Shown piece by piece: positions 26,237 through 34,172 of a stretch of 64,000 nucleotides of DNA (position 1 is the stretch's first letter; every line of letters begins with the position of its first letter). The DNA comes from Pseudoponticoccus marisrubri (GTDB lineage: Bacteria; Pseudomonadota; Alphaproteobacteria; Rhodobacterales; Rhodobacteraceae). The stretch is taken from assembly GCF_001482405.1 (NCBI RefSeq), contig NZ_LPXO01000003.1, positions 124,001-188,000 of the forward strand, given 5' to 3'. The notes below the pieces were generated by a model. That model did not search any database, had not been told where the DNA came from, and saw nothing but the letters and a program-made list of their open reading frames with translations. A program made the position numbers and the translations under genes.

Positions 26237-26366
26237 GCGGCGCAGCCTCGCATCGCAAGGCGCCGCATTCGCCCCGGCTGCGGCGCTTTTCGGCGGGACG
26301 GGCGCGTCGATCGCGCCTTGCCTGCCGCCGCCCGCGGGGGTAGCAAGACGCCCATCCCCAACGCGT

Positions 26367-26451
26367 GCGGGCGTGGTGGAATGGTAGACACAAGCGACTT
26401 AAAATCGCTAGGGCCTGGCCCGTGCGGGTTCGACTCCCGCCGCCCGCACCA
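26367..26451 (+). tRNA. tRNA-Leu (UAA anticodon)
   Basis: The cloverleaf folds completely: acceptor GCGGGCG pairs with CGCCCGC, the anticodon stem AGCGA/TCGCT encloses loop CTTAAAA with anticodon TAA, a long class II variable arm follows, the T arm is GCGGG-TTCGACT-CCCGC, and the discriminator A precedes an encoded CCA (26449-26451). The long variable arm and UAA anticodon identify leucine, decoding UUA/UUG. Confidence 0.97.
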
Positions 26452-26520
26452 GATGGATGGGATGGATGCGGCTTGGTGCAGAACGCTAACTCTGTCTGTT
26501 AATCTATTGATTCAAAAAAG

Positions 26521-26548
26521 AAACGCCCGGCAGGGGTGCCGGGCGTTT
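26521..26548 (-). terminator. Rho-independent terminator of the first curlin gene
   Basis: Perfect 12-bp arms AAACGCCCGGCA / TGCCGGGCGTTT around GGGG. On the minus strand the stem is followed by CTTTTTTGAA, a good T-tract, 22 bases after the curlin stop. It could also stop transcription coming from the tRNA. Confidence 0.85.
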
Positions 26549-26570
26549 GCTGTGGGTTGTTGCGGCGTGG

Positions 26571-27968
26571 CTATTGCCGGATGAACGCCCGGTTGCCAAC
26601 GCCCATCTGGTTCACTACTGCATTGTTGTTCGATCCCATCTGTAGAAAGGCGGCCTCGTTGTCGTCTCCGAAAACGCTGAGCAGGATCGTGTTGAGGTCG
26701 CCGCCCTGCAGGCTCGCCATCACGTTTCGGTCGCCGGTGACGTCGGCCGTCATTATGTTGTCGAACCCGATCTGCTCGACGCGGCCGGTATCAAGCCCGA
26801 ACACCTGCTTGGCAGGATCAAGCACGTTGGCTGTATTGTTTCCGTTACCGGTGACCGCGACATTGACGACGTTCGAGCCCTCCTGCGACACGCGCACGCT
26901 GTTCTCGTCACCGTCGAAAGAGATCTCGGCCAGATTGTCGCCACCCATGCCCGAGGTAAAGGTCTGGTTTGCGATGATCGTGTTCCGGTTGCCTTCCAGC
27001 GTCACGAAGGCATCATTCGTGCCCGTCTGATCGATCGAGACGTCATTGTCGTCCGAGAAATTGAGCACCGTCACGTCGGCCAGATTGGTCCCCAGCTGGT
27101 CGATCCCGATGGAATTGCCGTCGCCGAGAATCGGCGACACGACGATGTCATTCTCGTCCCCGTCCTGCCTGAGGCCCAATTCGTTCTGGTTGCCGAGAAC
27201 CGACAGGAACCCGACAGAGTTGAAACGGCCGCCCTGGTCGATTGCAAAGGCGTTGTCATCGCCGGAAATCAGAAGGTCAATGAAGTTGCCGTTTCCGCGG
27301 GGATCAGATGCACCTGCTCGTTGAATCAGAGTGCTGCTTTCCAACAAAGGAAGTGCCGCGGGTCCGCCAAGAACATAGCGTCCATTCCGGTCTCCGGACA
27401 GGACAACGGTGATGGAATTGGGTTCGTTCCGAACTGTCGTGAACGAATATTGCCGCGCCTTTTCAATGTAGTTGTCCGCACCCGACATCGTCAGAGACAT
27501 CAGGTTGGGAGCTTGGCCGCCGGCCTGGAATTGAACGATGTAGTCGATGACATTTCGGTCGCCGCCGGACTGTTCGACCAGCAGGTCATTGGCGCCGTTC
27601 GGAACGGTACCGGCCGATTGCTGCTCGACCGACCCCACCCGGTTCTCGTCCGAGAACTGAAAGATGTCGATATTGTTGAAAACGGTTTGCGTTGTGGATT
27701 GCCCGTTCTGGAAAAGGCCCGGGGACAGCGCGCCGATGGAGTTGTCATCGCCGTTCTGTTCGATGGTCAACTGGTTGAAGAACCCGTCCTGCACCATGTC
27801 CAGCCCGTCGGGACCAGCCACGTTGTTGGCGCCGGATTGGGTGATGCCGGCAGTGTTGTCGGATCCGAACTGTTCGATATTGACCAGGTTGTCGCTCACG
27901 CCTTGGGCGCCGGCGGCGCCGGCGCCCAGCACGAGCGAAACGGTGATCCAGAGTGTTGATGTCCTCAT
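26571..27968 (-). CDS. Secreted curlin-repeat amyloid protein 1 (465 aa)
   Basis: A secreted protein with a signal peptide (about residues 1-21, ending in GAAGAQ) followed entirely by degenerate curlin-type repeats built on the N-x-x-x-I-x-Q-x-G-x-x-N pattern: DNLVNIEQFGSDNTAGITQ, NQLTIEQNGDDNSIG, NSIGIDQLGTNLADVTV and others to the C-terminal NNAVVNQMGVGNRAFIRQ. Classic CsgA has five repeats in ~130 aa; this protein is over three times longer. It should be exported through CsgG (32400) and polymerise on the cell surface. Several insertions between repeats (QQSAGTVPNGAND, PNLMSLTMSGADN) are shared with the two neighbouring paralogues. It is terminated by the strong hairpin at 26521. Confidence 0.82.
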   Translation of the reverse strand: MRTSTLWITVSLVLGAGAAGAQGVSDNLVNIEQFGSDNTAGITQSGANNVAGPDGLDMVQDGFFNQLTIEQNGDDNSIGALSPGLFQNGQSTTQTVFNNIDIFQFSDENRVGSVEQQSAGTVPNGANDLLVEQSGGDRNVIDYIVQFQAGGQAPNLMSLTMSGADNYIEKARQYSFTTVRNEPNSITVVLSGDRNGRYVLGGPAALPLLESSTLIQRAGASDPRGNGNFIDLLISGDDNAFAIDQGGRFNSVGFLSVLGNQNELGLRQDGDENDIVVSPILGDGNSIGIDQLGTNLADVTVLNFSDDNDVSIDQTGTNDAFVTLEGNRNTIIANQTFTSGMGGDNLAEISFDGDENSVRVSQEGSNVVNVAVTGNGNNTANVLDPAKQVFGLDTGRVEQIGFDNIMTADVTGDRNVMASLQGGDLNTILLSVFGDDNEAAFLQMGSNNNAVVNQMGVGNRAFIRQ

Positions 27969-27997
27969 GTCGGTCTCGCGCGTGGGGAGTCAGGAAG

Positions 27998-28024
27998 CCG
28001 GCCCGCCCGTCCGGGGCGGGCCGG
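27998..28024 (-). terminator. GC-rich hairpin after curlin gene 2
   Basis: Arms CCGGCCCGCCC / GGGCGGGCCGG with a 5-base loop, 12 bases beyond the stop of the middle curlin gene. No T-tract follows, so it may be an attenuator or mRNA-stabilising 3' structure rather than a full terminator. Confidence 0.5.
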
Positions 28025-28035
28025 ATCGGTCGAAC

Positions 28036-29328
28036 TTACTGAACCACGCCGAGCGCGTTGAACGAGCCGGTCTGCGTGAAGGTCGTGCTGTTCGAGGGGC
28101 CGAACTGGACCACGGCAGCCATGTTCGTGAAGCCTGTCTGCGCGCCGTCGATCATGTTGCCATTGCCGACCTGGGCAAAGGCGAACACGTTCCGGTCGCC
28201 ATCGACATCGTGCATGATGTCGTTGTCATTGCCCAGTTGGATCGACAGGCCGCGGGGCAGGAGGCCGCCGGTGGCGTCAAGCGCGGTCTGCGTGTCGGCA
28301 AAGGTCGGGTCGTTGAAGGTCCGGCCCTCGCCGTTCTGCCGGCCGATCACGTTGATGGTCTGGCTGTTGTCCACACCGATCTGGCCGATCCCGAACTCGT
28401 TGGCACCGCCATCGACGGTCAGCGAGGCCGTGTTGTCATTGCCCAGCTGCAGAACACCCACATCGTTGAAGTTGCCCAGGATCTCCGACACGGCAAGATC
28501 GTTGTCGATGCCGGTCTGGACAACGCCCAGCTTGTTCGTGTTGCCGTCGATGATGATGCTGTCGGCCGAGTTGCCTGCGCCGTCCTGGTTCAGGCCGATC
28601 AGGTTCCAGTTGCCGTCGATGTCGATATCGGCCGAGTTGCCCTCACCCAGTTGCCGGATCTGATTGACAGTGGCGCCACTGAGATCCGAGAAGGTTGCCA
28701 TCGCCAGAGCCGGTGCACCGACACCGGGCAGATCGCGTTCGCGGCCGTTCTCGTCCCCGGTGACAACCATGGTCAGGCTGTTGTTGCCGCCGATCTGATC
28801 GATCGTGTCGAAGAAGTTGTCATTGCCGCTCTGCTGGATATCGGCATCGTTGCCGCGGCGCAGCGGGAAGGTCCGGTTTTGGGTCACCGCGTTCAGGATG
28901 TTTCCGTCGCCGCCATCCTGCAGGATGGTCAGCGTGTTGCCGGATTGGGGTCCGAAAAAGGGAACCGTGCCGCCGGTGCGCTGGAACACCTCGCCCACCA
29001 CGTTGTCACTGGTGCTCTGCGTGATGTCGGCCGTGTTCGAGCGCGAGCTGCTGTTGACGTTCAGCTGTTCGAACCCGGCGCCCTGGGTGCCGACCTCGTT
29101 GTTGTCGCCGATCTGTTCGACATCCAACTCGTTGTGGTCGCCATTCTGGAGACCAGGGAGGCCGGCCAGGCCGAAGGTGTTGCCCATGCCCGAGGACTGC
29201 AGGATGAGCGAGGTGTTGTCGTCGCCGGTCTGGGTCAGGAAGGCGTCGTTGTCATCGGCCATGGCCGACGAGGCACAGACCAGAAGGGCAGGGCAGACGA
29301 CGGTGGAGAGCAGGTGTTTGCGGATCAT
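28036..29328 (-). CDS. Secreted curlin-repeat amyloid protein 2 (430 aa)
   Basis: A paralogue of its two neighbours. The signal peptide (MIRKHLLSTVVCPALLVCA, then SSAMA) precedes a mature protein starting ADDNDAFLTQTGDDNTSLILQ, nearly the same as the start of protein 3. The rest is a series of curlin-like repeats (NELDVEQIGDNNEVG, NEFGIGQIGVDNSQT, NMIDGAQTGFTNMAAVVQFG) ending in FNALGVVQ. The Gln and Asn ladder typical of curli β-strands is preserved. It is likely a structural subunit of the same fibre or an alternative one. The 67-bp gap to protein 1 contains only a hairpin. Confidence 0.82.
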   Translation of the reverse strand: MIRKHLLSTVVCPALLVCASSAMADDNDAFLTQTGDDNTSLILQSSGMGNTFGLAGLPGLQNGDHNELDVEQIGDNNEVGTQGAGFEQLNVNSSSRSNTADITQSTSDNVVGEVFQRTGGTVPFFGPQSGNTLTILQDGGDGNILNAVTQNRTFPLRRGNDADIQQSGNDNFFDTIDQIGGNNSLTMVVTGDENGRERDLPGVGAPALAMATFSDLSGATVNQIRQLGEGNSADIDIDGNWNLIGLNQDGAGNSADSIIIDGNTNKLGVVQTGIDNDLAVSEILGNFNDVGVLQLGNDNTASLTVDGGANEFGIGQIGVDNSQTINVIGRQNGEGRTFNDPTFADTQTALDATGGLLPRGLSIQLGNDNDIMHDVDGDRNVFAFAQVGNGNMIDGAQTGFTNMAAVVQFGPSNSTTFTQTGSFNALGVVQ

Positions 29329-29414
29329 TGGTTCAGGTCCCGAATGAAAAAATGCAGAATGAGGCGGCCAATCCTGTCAGCCGCGCATGGTTATCAATGA
29401 TGGTTTGCGTCATG

Positions 29415-29438
29415 CCGGGCCGCCCGAAAGCGGCCCGG
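29415..29438 (-). terminator. Hairpin after curlin gene 3
   Basis: Arms CCGGGCCGC / GCGGCCCGG around CCGAAA, 11 bases past the stop of the 529-aa curlin gene. A T-rich run is lacking. It may reduce read-through so that the three curlins are made in different amounts. Confidence 0.5.
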
Positions 29439-29449
29439 CCACGGCAGGC

Positions 29450-31039
29450 TTACTGCGAGATGCCCGCGTTGTTGCCGTTGCCGATCTGGCTGAACGTGGC
29501 GTTGTTCGAGTCTCCCAGCTGCGCCACGGCGAACTGGTTGCTGTTGCCGGTCACGGTGGCGTCGATGGTGTTGAAGTCGCCGACCTGGTTGGACGCGAAG
29601 AGGTTGTTGTCGCCGGTGATCACGGCGTCGAACAGGTTGTCCGTGCCGTTCTGGATGATCACGCCGCCGGTCAGACCAATCGATTCCGCGTCGCTGCCCG
29701 TCATCCAGGGGCCGGTGCCGTTGAAGTCCCCGGTGATGTTCAGCACGACGCCGAAGCTGCCCGAGTTGTTCCCGGTCTGGCGGATGTCGGCAAAGTTGTC
29801 GTCGCCGTCCACGTCCACATCGGCCGCGTTCGTGCCGAACTGGTCGACGCCGATCGCGTTGCGGTCGCTGCCATTGGTCAGCGCGATGTCGGCCATGTTC
29901 ATGGTGCCGTCCTGGATCACGCCGATGTCGTTGTCGTCACCCACGATGGGCGCGATAGTGATCGTGTTGTCAGTGCCGTCCTGGTAGCCCGCGGTCTCGT
30001 TGCCATTGCCGGTGATGGTGACCATTCCGACCGAGTTCCCGGTGCCGTCCTGGTAGAAGCCGAACAGGTTGGCATTGCCGACCGCCAAGTAATCGACATC
30101 GTTGTCGCCACCGATCTGGGTAACGGTGCCTTGGATTACGCCCGTGCCTTCGGCGAAGCTGCCGGCGGTGAAGGTGCCTTGCCCGTTCTTCTTGCCCTCC
30201 TGACGCACCAAGGCTGTGTTGCCAAGCGTCGCACCAGTCGAATCCTGCAGGATCGATCTGACAATGTTCCCGTCGTTTACACCGACCGGGTCGACCTGGA
30301 GTTGGTCAACGTCCGCAAGGTTGTCTGCACCAAGCTGAGTCACTTCGAGGATCACGTTCCGCTCACCGGATTGCAGGAGGTCGGCCGTGTTGCCCGTGCC
30401 CTCTTGGTAGACCCCACCAGTGACCCGTGCTCGACGGTCGTTAAGGTTACCTCCGACACCAGGTCCGATTGCGTTCGAACCAAAGCCGCCCGGCCCGCCG
30501 TTGGTGCTGCGGTCCTGGCTGATGGTTACGCTGTTGGTCTCTGTTGCTGAGGCGCCGGTACCGGTGTTGATCTGGATGACCCGCGAAACCACGTTGCCCC
30601 ACTTGGTAGTGTTGCCGTTGGGGAAGTTCGCATTGCTCGCTTCTTGCAGGATAGTCAGTGAGTTCTGCGTTTCTGTCGCACCGGAAACACCCGTTTGCTG
30701 CACGATGTTGACGTAGTTTTTGTGCGACGACTGCGTGATGTCCAAGGCATTTCGGTCGCCGATTTGATCGACCCCCGGTGCGCCGGCCTTGTCGGTCGTG
30801 CCGATGCGATTGTCGTCGCCAGACTGATCGATGTCGATCTCGTTGTTGTCGCCGTTTTGCGTCATGACGCGGGTGGCAGCACTGCTCCCTGCATCGTTCC
30901 TGTCGCCGCTTTGCGTGATCAGGGCGGTGTTGTTGTCACCGAGCTGGTCCAGGTAGGCGTCGTTGTCATCGGCCCAGGCCGCGCCGCCGGCGGCGATCAG
31001 AGCGATTGCCGACACTGCGATGTAATTGGTTCTCTTCAT
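29450..31039 (-). CDS. Secreted curlin-repeat amyloid protein 3 (529 aa)
   Basis: The largest of three paralogous curlins. The signal peptide is about residues 1-23 (MKRTNYIAVSAIALIAAGGA, then AWA). The mature protein starts ADDNDAYLDQLGDNNTALITQ, then many curlin repeats (NEIDIDQSGDDNRIG, NVILEVTQLGADNLADVDQ, NLFASNQVGDFNTIDATVTGNSNQFAVAQLGDSNN) and ends NNAGISQ. ATG 31039 is chosen because AGAGGAAAG precedes it; a longer frame to 31159 has no SD. The gene is the first of the leftward set and borders the 859-bp regulatory region. Confidence 0.82.
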   Translation of the reverse strand: MKRTNYIAVSAIALIAAGGAAWADDNDAYLDQLGDNNTALITQSGDRNDAGSSAATRVMTQNGDNNEIDIDQSGDDNRIGTTDKAGAPGVDQIGDRNALDITQSSHKNYVNIVQQTGVSGATETQNSLTILQEASNANFPNGNTTKWGNVVSRVIQINTGTGASATETNSVTISQDRSTNGGPGGFGSNAIGPGVGGNLNDRRARVTGGVYQEGTGNTADLLQSGERNVILEVTQLGADNLADVDQLQVDPVGVNDGNIVRSILQDSTGATLGNTALVRQEGKKNGQGTFTAGSFAEGTGVIQGTVTQIGGDNDVDYLAVGNANLFGFYQDGTGNSVGMVTITGNGNETAGYQDGTDNTITIAPIVGDDNDIGVIQDGTMNMADIALTNGSDRNAIGVDQFGTNAADVDVDGDDNFADIRQTGNNSGSFGVVLNITGDFNGTGPWMTGSDAESIGLTGGVIIQNGTDNLFDAVITGDNNLFASNQVGDFNTIDATVTGNSNQFAVAQLGDSNNATFSQIGNGNNAGISQ

Positions 31040-31898
31040 GAGTCTTTCCTCTCGCTTAAAGACGTTGGTCCGTCGCGGACGCGACGTTGTGAAACCCGTG
31101 GTTCGAAACTGCTCTGCCAGGGTTGATCCCCCGGCTATCCTCGTTTGCCGCCGCAGCATGGGATGCAGCCATCCCGCTGCTCCATTTCTTGGTTAACCGG
31201 CGGTTTTTATTGAATTGGATGTGCCTGACTGCCGAAATGCACGCATGCGGCAATGCAGAATCATCTTTGAGTTGATTAGACTGTTTTTTTTTCCCGGATC
31301 GAAAGCCGTATTGTCTGCGGTTTTCACCAGGTTCGAAGATCGCCTCATCAAGAGACTGGCGGCGCGTTGAGACAAGGCCGCCTCGGTCGCATTGGCGGGC
31401 CTCACGACACACCATAACCATGAAAATTTCAGCCGAATTTTTCACTTGCGCACCATTTAGTCCAAACAGATGACAAATCTTCTCCGCCCGGCCCAAAAGG
31501 CCGGTGCAACGTTCTTTTACTCGTGCCGAAACTCCCCCTTCGACATGCAGCAGGTCGGCGAAAAACCGCGACCGAGAACAATATGGCGAGACCGTGGCAG
31601 AGGGATCAAGGAAAAACGGAATGTCGTCTCGAATCTAACAAAATTAACGGACAATTAACGTCGAAATCCGATGTGTTGATCCCGCAATGGCAACAGTCTT
31701 GAGGGAATATCCTTGGGAACGTCCCGTTAAGGTTGTTTTTACCCATTTCGGGGGAATCGCGGTGGCTTTGGCGCAACTGGTTCTTGCGAAACCGGTCCCC
31801 CCTGCGCGCTCCGGGTTGCCCAACACCTGTCGCGTCGCGTAAGGGATGTCGTCAAAGCGGGTGCGCCCGTCCATTCATGAGTGCGAAACGAGGACCGT
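31040..31898. other. 859-bp AT-richer divergent intergenic region of the curli-like locus
   Basis: This region separates the leftward large-curlin genes from csgF. It is clearly richer in A+T than its surroundings, with a T8-9 tract near 31283-31292 and several A/T clusters. It holds the CtrA-type box at 31644-31659 and a small GTCGCG-GA-CGCGAC dyad at 31072-31085. Open frames here (for example 31056-31496 minus) lack an SD and coding character. I see no csgD-like gene. It most likely carries both divergent promoters and long leaders, possibly small RNAs. Confidence 0.6.
31644..31659 (+). promoter_or_regulatory. CtrA-type binding box (TTAA-N7-TTAAC)
   Basis: TTAA (31644-31647), seven bases, TTAA (31655-31658) plus C matches the full CtrA consensus exactly. 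It lies 240 bp upstream of csgF and 605 bp from curlin gene 3. In this family CtrA controls motility and surface traits; control of curli here is inferred. Confidence 0.55.
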
Positions 31899-32351
31899 AT
31901 GTCTTTTTTCCGAACCCCGCTTGTCGTTCTGGTCGCCTGGGCCACGACCGCTGGCGCGCAGGACCTGGTGTACACGCCCGTGAACCCGTCCTTCGGGGGC
32001 AATCCGTTGAATTCGAACCACCTGCTGAGCATTGCCAATGCGCAGCGCGAGGCGACAGCCCGCGATGCCGATGATGACAGCGGTGGATTCGGACGCAGCA
32101 CCGGGGGTGCAACGGGCACGGACAATGTCGATCTCTTCGTGCGCCAGCTTGAAGGGCGGCTTCTGTCGGCTCTGGCGGGGCAGGTGACGGATGCAATCTT
32201 CGGCGACAATCCGCAGGACAGCGGCACGGTGGTGTTCGGCACGACAACCGTTGAATTCACGCGGTCGATCGGCGAAATCAGGCTGACGATTGCAGATTCG
32301 CTGGACGGCACGGTCACCGAGATCGTCGTCCCGCAGCTTATTGTGAACTGA
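31899..32351 (+). CDS. csgF: Curli assembly protein CsgF-like
   Basis: A 150-residue secreted protein. After a signal peptide (residues 1-20, ending TAGAQ), the mature N-terminus reads DLVYTPVNPSFGGNPLNSNHLL, then SIANAQ. That is the hallmark of CsgF, whose N-terminal NPxFGGNP segment inserts into the CsgG pore and forms its second constriction. The C-terminal β-rich part (TVVFGTTTVEFTRSIGEIRLTIADSLDGTVTEIVVPQL) also fits. ATG 31899 has GAGGA upstream. It leads the rightward secretion/assembly operon. Confidence 0.92.
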   Translation: MSFFRTPLVVLVAWATTAGAQDLVYTPVNPSFGGNPLNSNHLLSIANAQREATARDADDDSGGFGRSTGGATGTDNVDLFVRQLEGRLLSALAGQVTDAIFGDNPQDSGTVVFGTTTVEFTRSIGEIRLTIADSLDGTVTEIVVPQLIVN

Positions 32352-32399
32352 GACAGCTTGGTGACCCGCAGGGCAAGCGGGATTTGGAGGGTATCGAGC

Positions 32400-33491
32400 G
32401 TGAAAGCCAGAACGAAGACGATGGGCCTGGCGCTGATGGCGACCATGGCGCTGGCCGGGTGCGACACCTCGCTGCGGGACGCCTATGAGAGCAAGTATGC
32501 GGCGAGCGTGGGCATGATGACTGCGCAGAACCGCGCCCTGCGCAGCATTCCGCTGCCGCATGAGCGGGTGACCGTGGCCGTCTACGGCTTGCCGGACCTG
32601 ACAGGCCAGTACAAGGAAGACGATACCGGTCAGAACCTGTCGCGGGCCGTCACCCAAGCCGGTGCCGCCGTCCTGATCAAGGCCCTGCAGGACGCGGGCG
32701 AACGCCGCTGGTTCTCGGTGCTGGATCGTTCGAACCTGGACAACATCCTGCGCGAGCGGCAGATCGTGACCGAAATGCGGCGCATCTACCGCAATGAAAG
32801 CCAGATCGATCCCAAGGTTCTGGGACCGCTCGATCATTCGGGCATCCTGATCGAGGGCGAGATCACCGGCTACGACACGAACACCATGACCGGTGGTCTC
32901 GGGGCACGGTACCTCGGGATCGGTGGTCATCGCCGTTGGAAGCTGGACACCGTGACGGTCAGCCTGCGCGCCGTTTCGGCCACGACGAGCGAGGTTCTCG
33001 CAAGCGTCGTGGTGCGCAAGCCCATCGCGTCCTATGCGACCCAAGGCAATGTCTTTACGTATATCGCGCTCGATGAACTGGTCGAGGCAGAAGCCGGCTA
33101 TGCGATGAACGAGCCGAAGCAGATCGCGGTGGAACAGGCGGTCGAGAAGGCGGTCATGGCACTGGTTGCCGAGGGTGCGATGGCCGGCCTGTGGAAGTTC
33201 AAGGATCATGCGGCCGGCCAGCATTACATGGCCAGTTACACGGCGCAAAAATTCGACGGAGACGTGCCGCATCGTGCGCTGCGTCCCAAGGCGCCCAACA
33301 CGCGCAACACGGCCATCCCAGCCACGGTGCCGCACCGGCCGGTCGCGCGTCCTGCCACCGTTCGCCGGGTGAGCGAGCGTCGCGTGGCGCCGGTTCGGAC
33401 CCCGTCGACCTCGGCGCCCGTCAGAACCGCGCCCGCACAGCGGCCGACTGCTCCACCTGACAACCCCGATTCCGATGAAGTGGTCGGCTGA
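32400..33491 (+). CDS. csgG: Curli secretion channel lipoprotein CsgG-like
   Basis: A 363-residue outer-membrane lipoprotein that forms the nonameric curli secretion pore. The signal peptide ends in the lipobox LAGC (Cys21). The CsgG core is visible: RVTVAVYGLPDLTGQYKEDD, SRAVTQAGAAVLIKAL, WFSVLDRSNLDNILRERQIV, LIEGEITGYDTNTMTGGLGARYLGIG and DTVTVSLRAVSATTSEVLASVVVRKPI. A Pro/Arg/Thr-rich tail of ~75 residues extends past the E. coli length. GTG 32400 follows TTGGAGGG. The stop codon lies in the first copy of an exact 68-bp tandem duplication, so the last codons reappear untranslated downstream. Confidence 0.93.
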   Translation: MKARTKTMGLALMATMALAGCDTSLRDAYESKYAASVGMMTAQNRALRSIPLPHERVTVAVYGLPDLTGQYKEDDTGQNLSRAVTQAGAAVLIKALQDAGERRWFSVLDRSNLDNILRERQIVTEMRRIYRNESQIDPKVLGPLDHSGILIEGEITGYDTNTMTGGLGARYLGIGGHRRWKLDTVTVSLRAVSATTSEVLASVVVRKPIASYATQGNVFTYIALDELVEAEAGYAMNEPKQIAVEQAVEKAVMALVAEGAMAGLWKFKDHAAGQHYMASYTAQKFDGDVPHRALRPKAPNTRNTAIPATVPHRPVARPATVRRVSERRVAPVRTPSTSAPVRTAPAQRPTAPPDNPDSDEVVG

Positions 33492-33576
33492 GGCACGCTG
33501 ACGTGCCGCGGCCGACTGCTCCACCTGACAACCCCGATTCCGATGAAGTGGTCGGCTGAGGCACGCTGACGTGCCG
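33441..33576 (+). repeat. Exact 68-bp tandem duplication at the csgG 3' end
   Basis: 33441-33508 and 33509-33576 are identical. Each copy holds the last codons of csgG, its TGA and the small hairpin GGCACG-CTGA-CGTGCC. The second copy is non-coding. The absence of differences suggests a recent event or one maintained by recombination, and it doubles the terminator-like hairpin. Confidence 0.95.
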
Positions 33577-33601
33577 TCATCTTAACACAATCTCTGCGAA
33601 T

Positions 33602-33666
33602 TCCTGCTCCAATCTTCGTGCAACCTGACGTAGTAAATGCGCAGTCCACGAAGATGGAGGCAGGAG
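33602..33666 (+). promoter_or_regulatory. Leader hairpin that sequesters the SD of the csgB-like gene
   Basis: Bases 33602-33620 pair with 33647-33665 in 18 base pairs with two single-base bulges (A33611, G33660) around a 26-base loop. The 3' arm contains GGAGGCAGGA, the entire Shine-Dalgarno of the gene starting at 33667. Folding should block ribosome access, as in thermosensors or protein- or sRNA-controlled leaders. The pairing is directly visible; control is inferred. Confidence 0.65.
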
Positions 33667-34152
33667 ATGAGCAAGTACTTCCTTGGAATGATCGGGGTAT
33701 TGGCATTCGCCACGCAGGTGCATGCCCAACCGCCCCAAGGCCCCGAGCTTGACAACACGTTGCGGCTGGTTGTGACGGGAGAGAACAACCAGATCGAAAT
33801 CGTCCAGACGGAACAGTCCGGCCATCAGGCCGATATCGAGATCTCTGGGACGAATAACGGGCGCGGGCTCACAGGCGCATGGCATCGCGATTTCCAACCG
33901 ATGTTGCAGGCTGAACGCCTCCTTCCGGGCACATTGATACAGTCCGGTCTATCCCAGACAGCGCAAGTGCGAATTGGAGGACAGGACAACCTTTTCGCTG
34001 CGCATCAATCCGGCCAGTCCAACCGTCTAACTGCGACTATCCAAGGGAGGTTGAACAACGCCGCGGTGATCCAGGCCGGTACCGGGAATACTGCATCTTT
34101 CAGCCAGACCGGACAACGAAACAGCTTGTCGATTCGGCAATCCTCGTGGTAA
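33667..34152 (+). CDS. Minor curlin, CsgB-like
   Basis: A 161-residue secreted protein: signal peptide (about 1-20, ending VHAQ), then curlin repeats NQIEIVQTEQSGHQADIEISG, QTAQVRIGGQDNLFAAHQSGQSNRLTATI, NNAAVIQAGTGNTASFSQTGQRNSLSIRQ and a short SW tail. Size, repeat number and position after csgG suggest the nucleator role of CsgB, but CsgA cannot be excluded. A 34-residue non-repeat insert (GRGLTGAWHRDFQPMLQAER and following) is unusual. Its SD GGAGGCAGGAG is fully paired in a leader hairpin. Confidence 0.78.
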   Translation: MSKYFLGMIGVLAFATQVHAQPPQGPELDNTLRLVVTGENNQIEIVQTEQSGHQADIEISGTNNGRGLTGAWHRDFQPMLQAERLLPGTLIQSGLSQTAQVRIGGQDNLFAAHQSGQSNRLTATIQGRLNNAAVIQAGTGNTASFSQTGQRNSLSIRQSSW

Positions 34153-34172
34153 TTTCCGCATGAGGTGATCTT

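Noticed and set aside
27664-29400. A 578-residue open frame opposite the curlin genes
   Set aside because: It spans two curlin genes and their gap in antisense, without signal peptide or curlin pattern; produced by GC-rich repeat codons.
31056-31496. 146-residue minus-strand frame in the curli intergenic region
   Set aside because: No SD, mixed composition and no recognisable domain; the region is AT-rich and looks regulatory.
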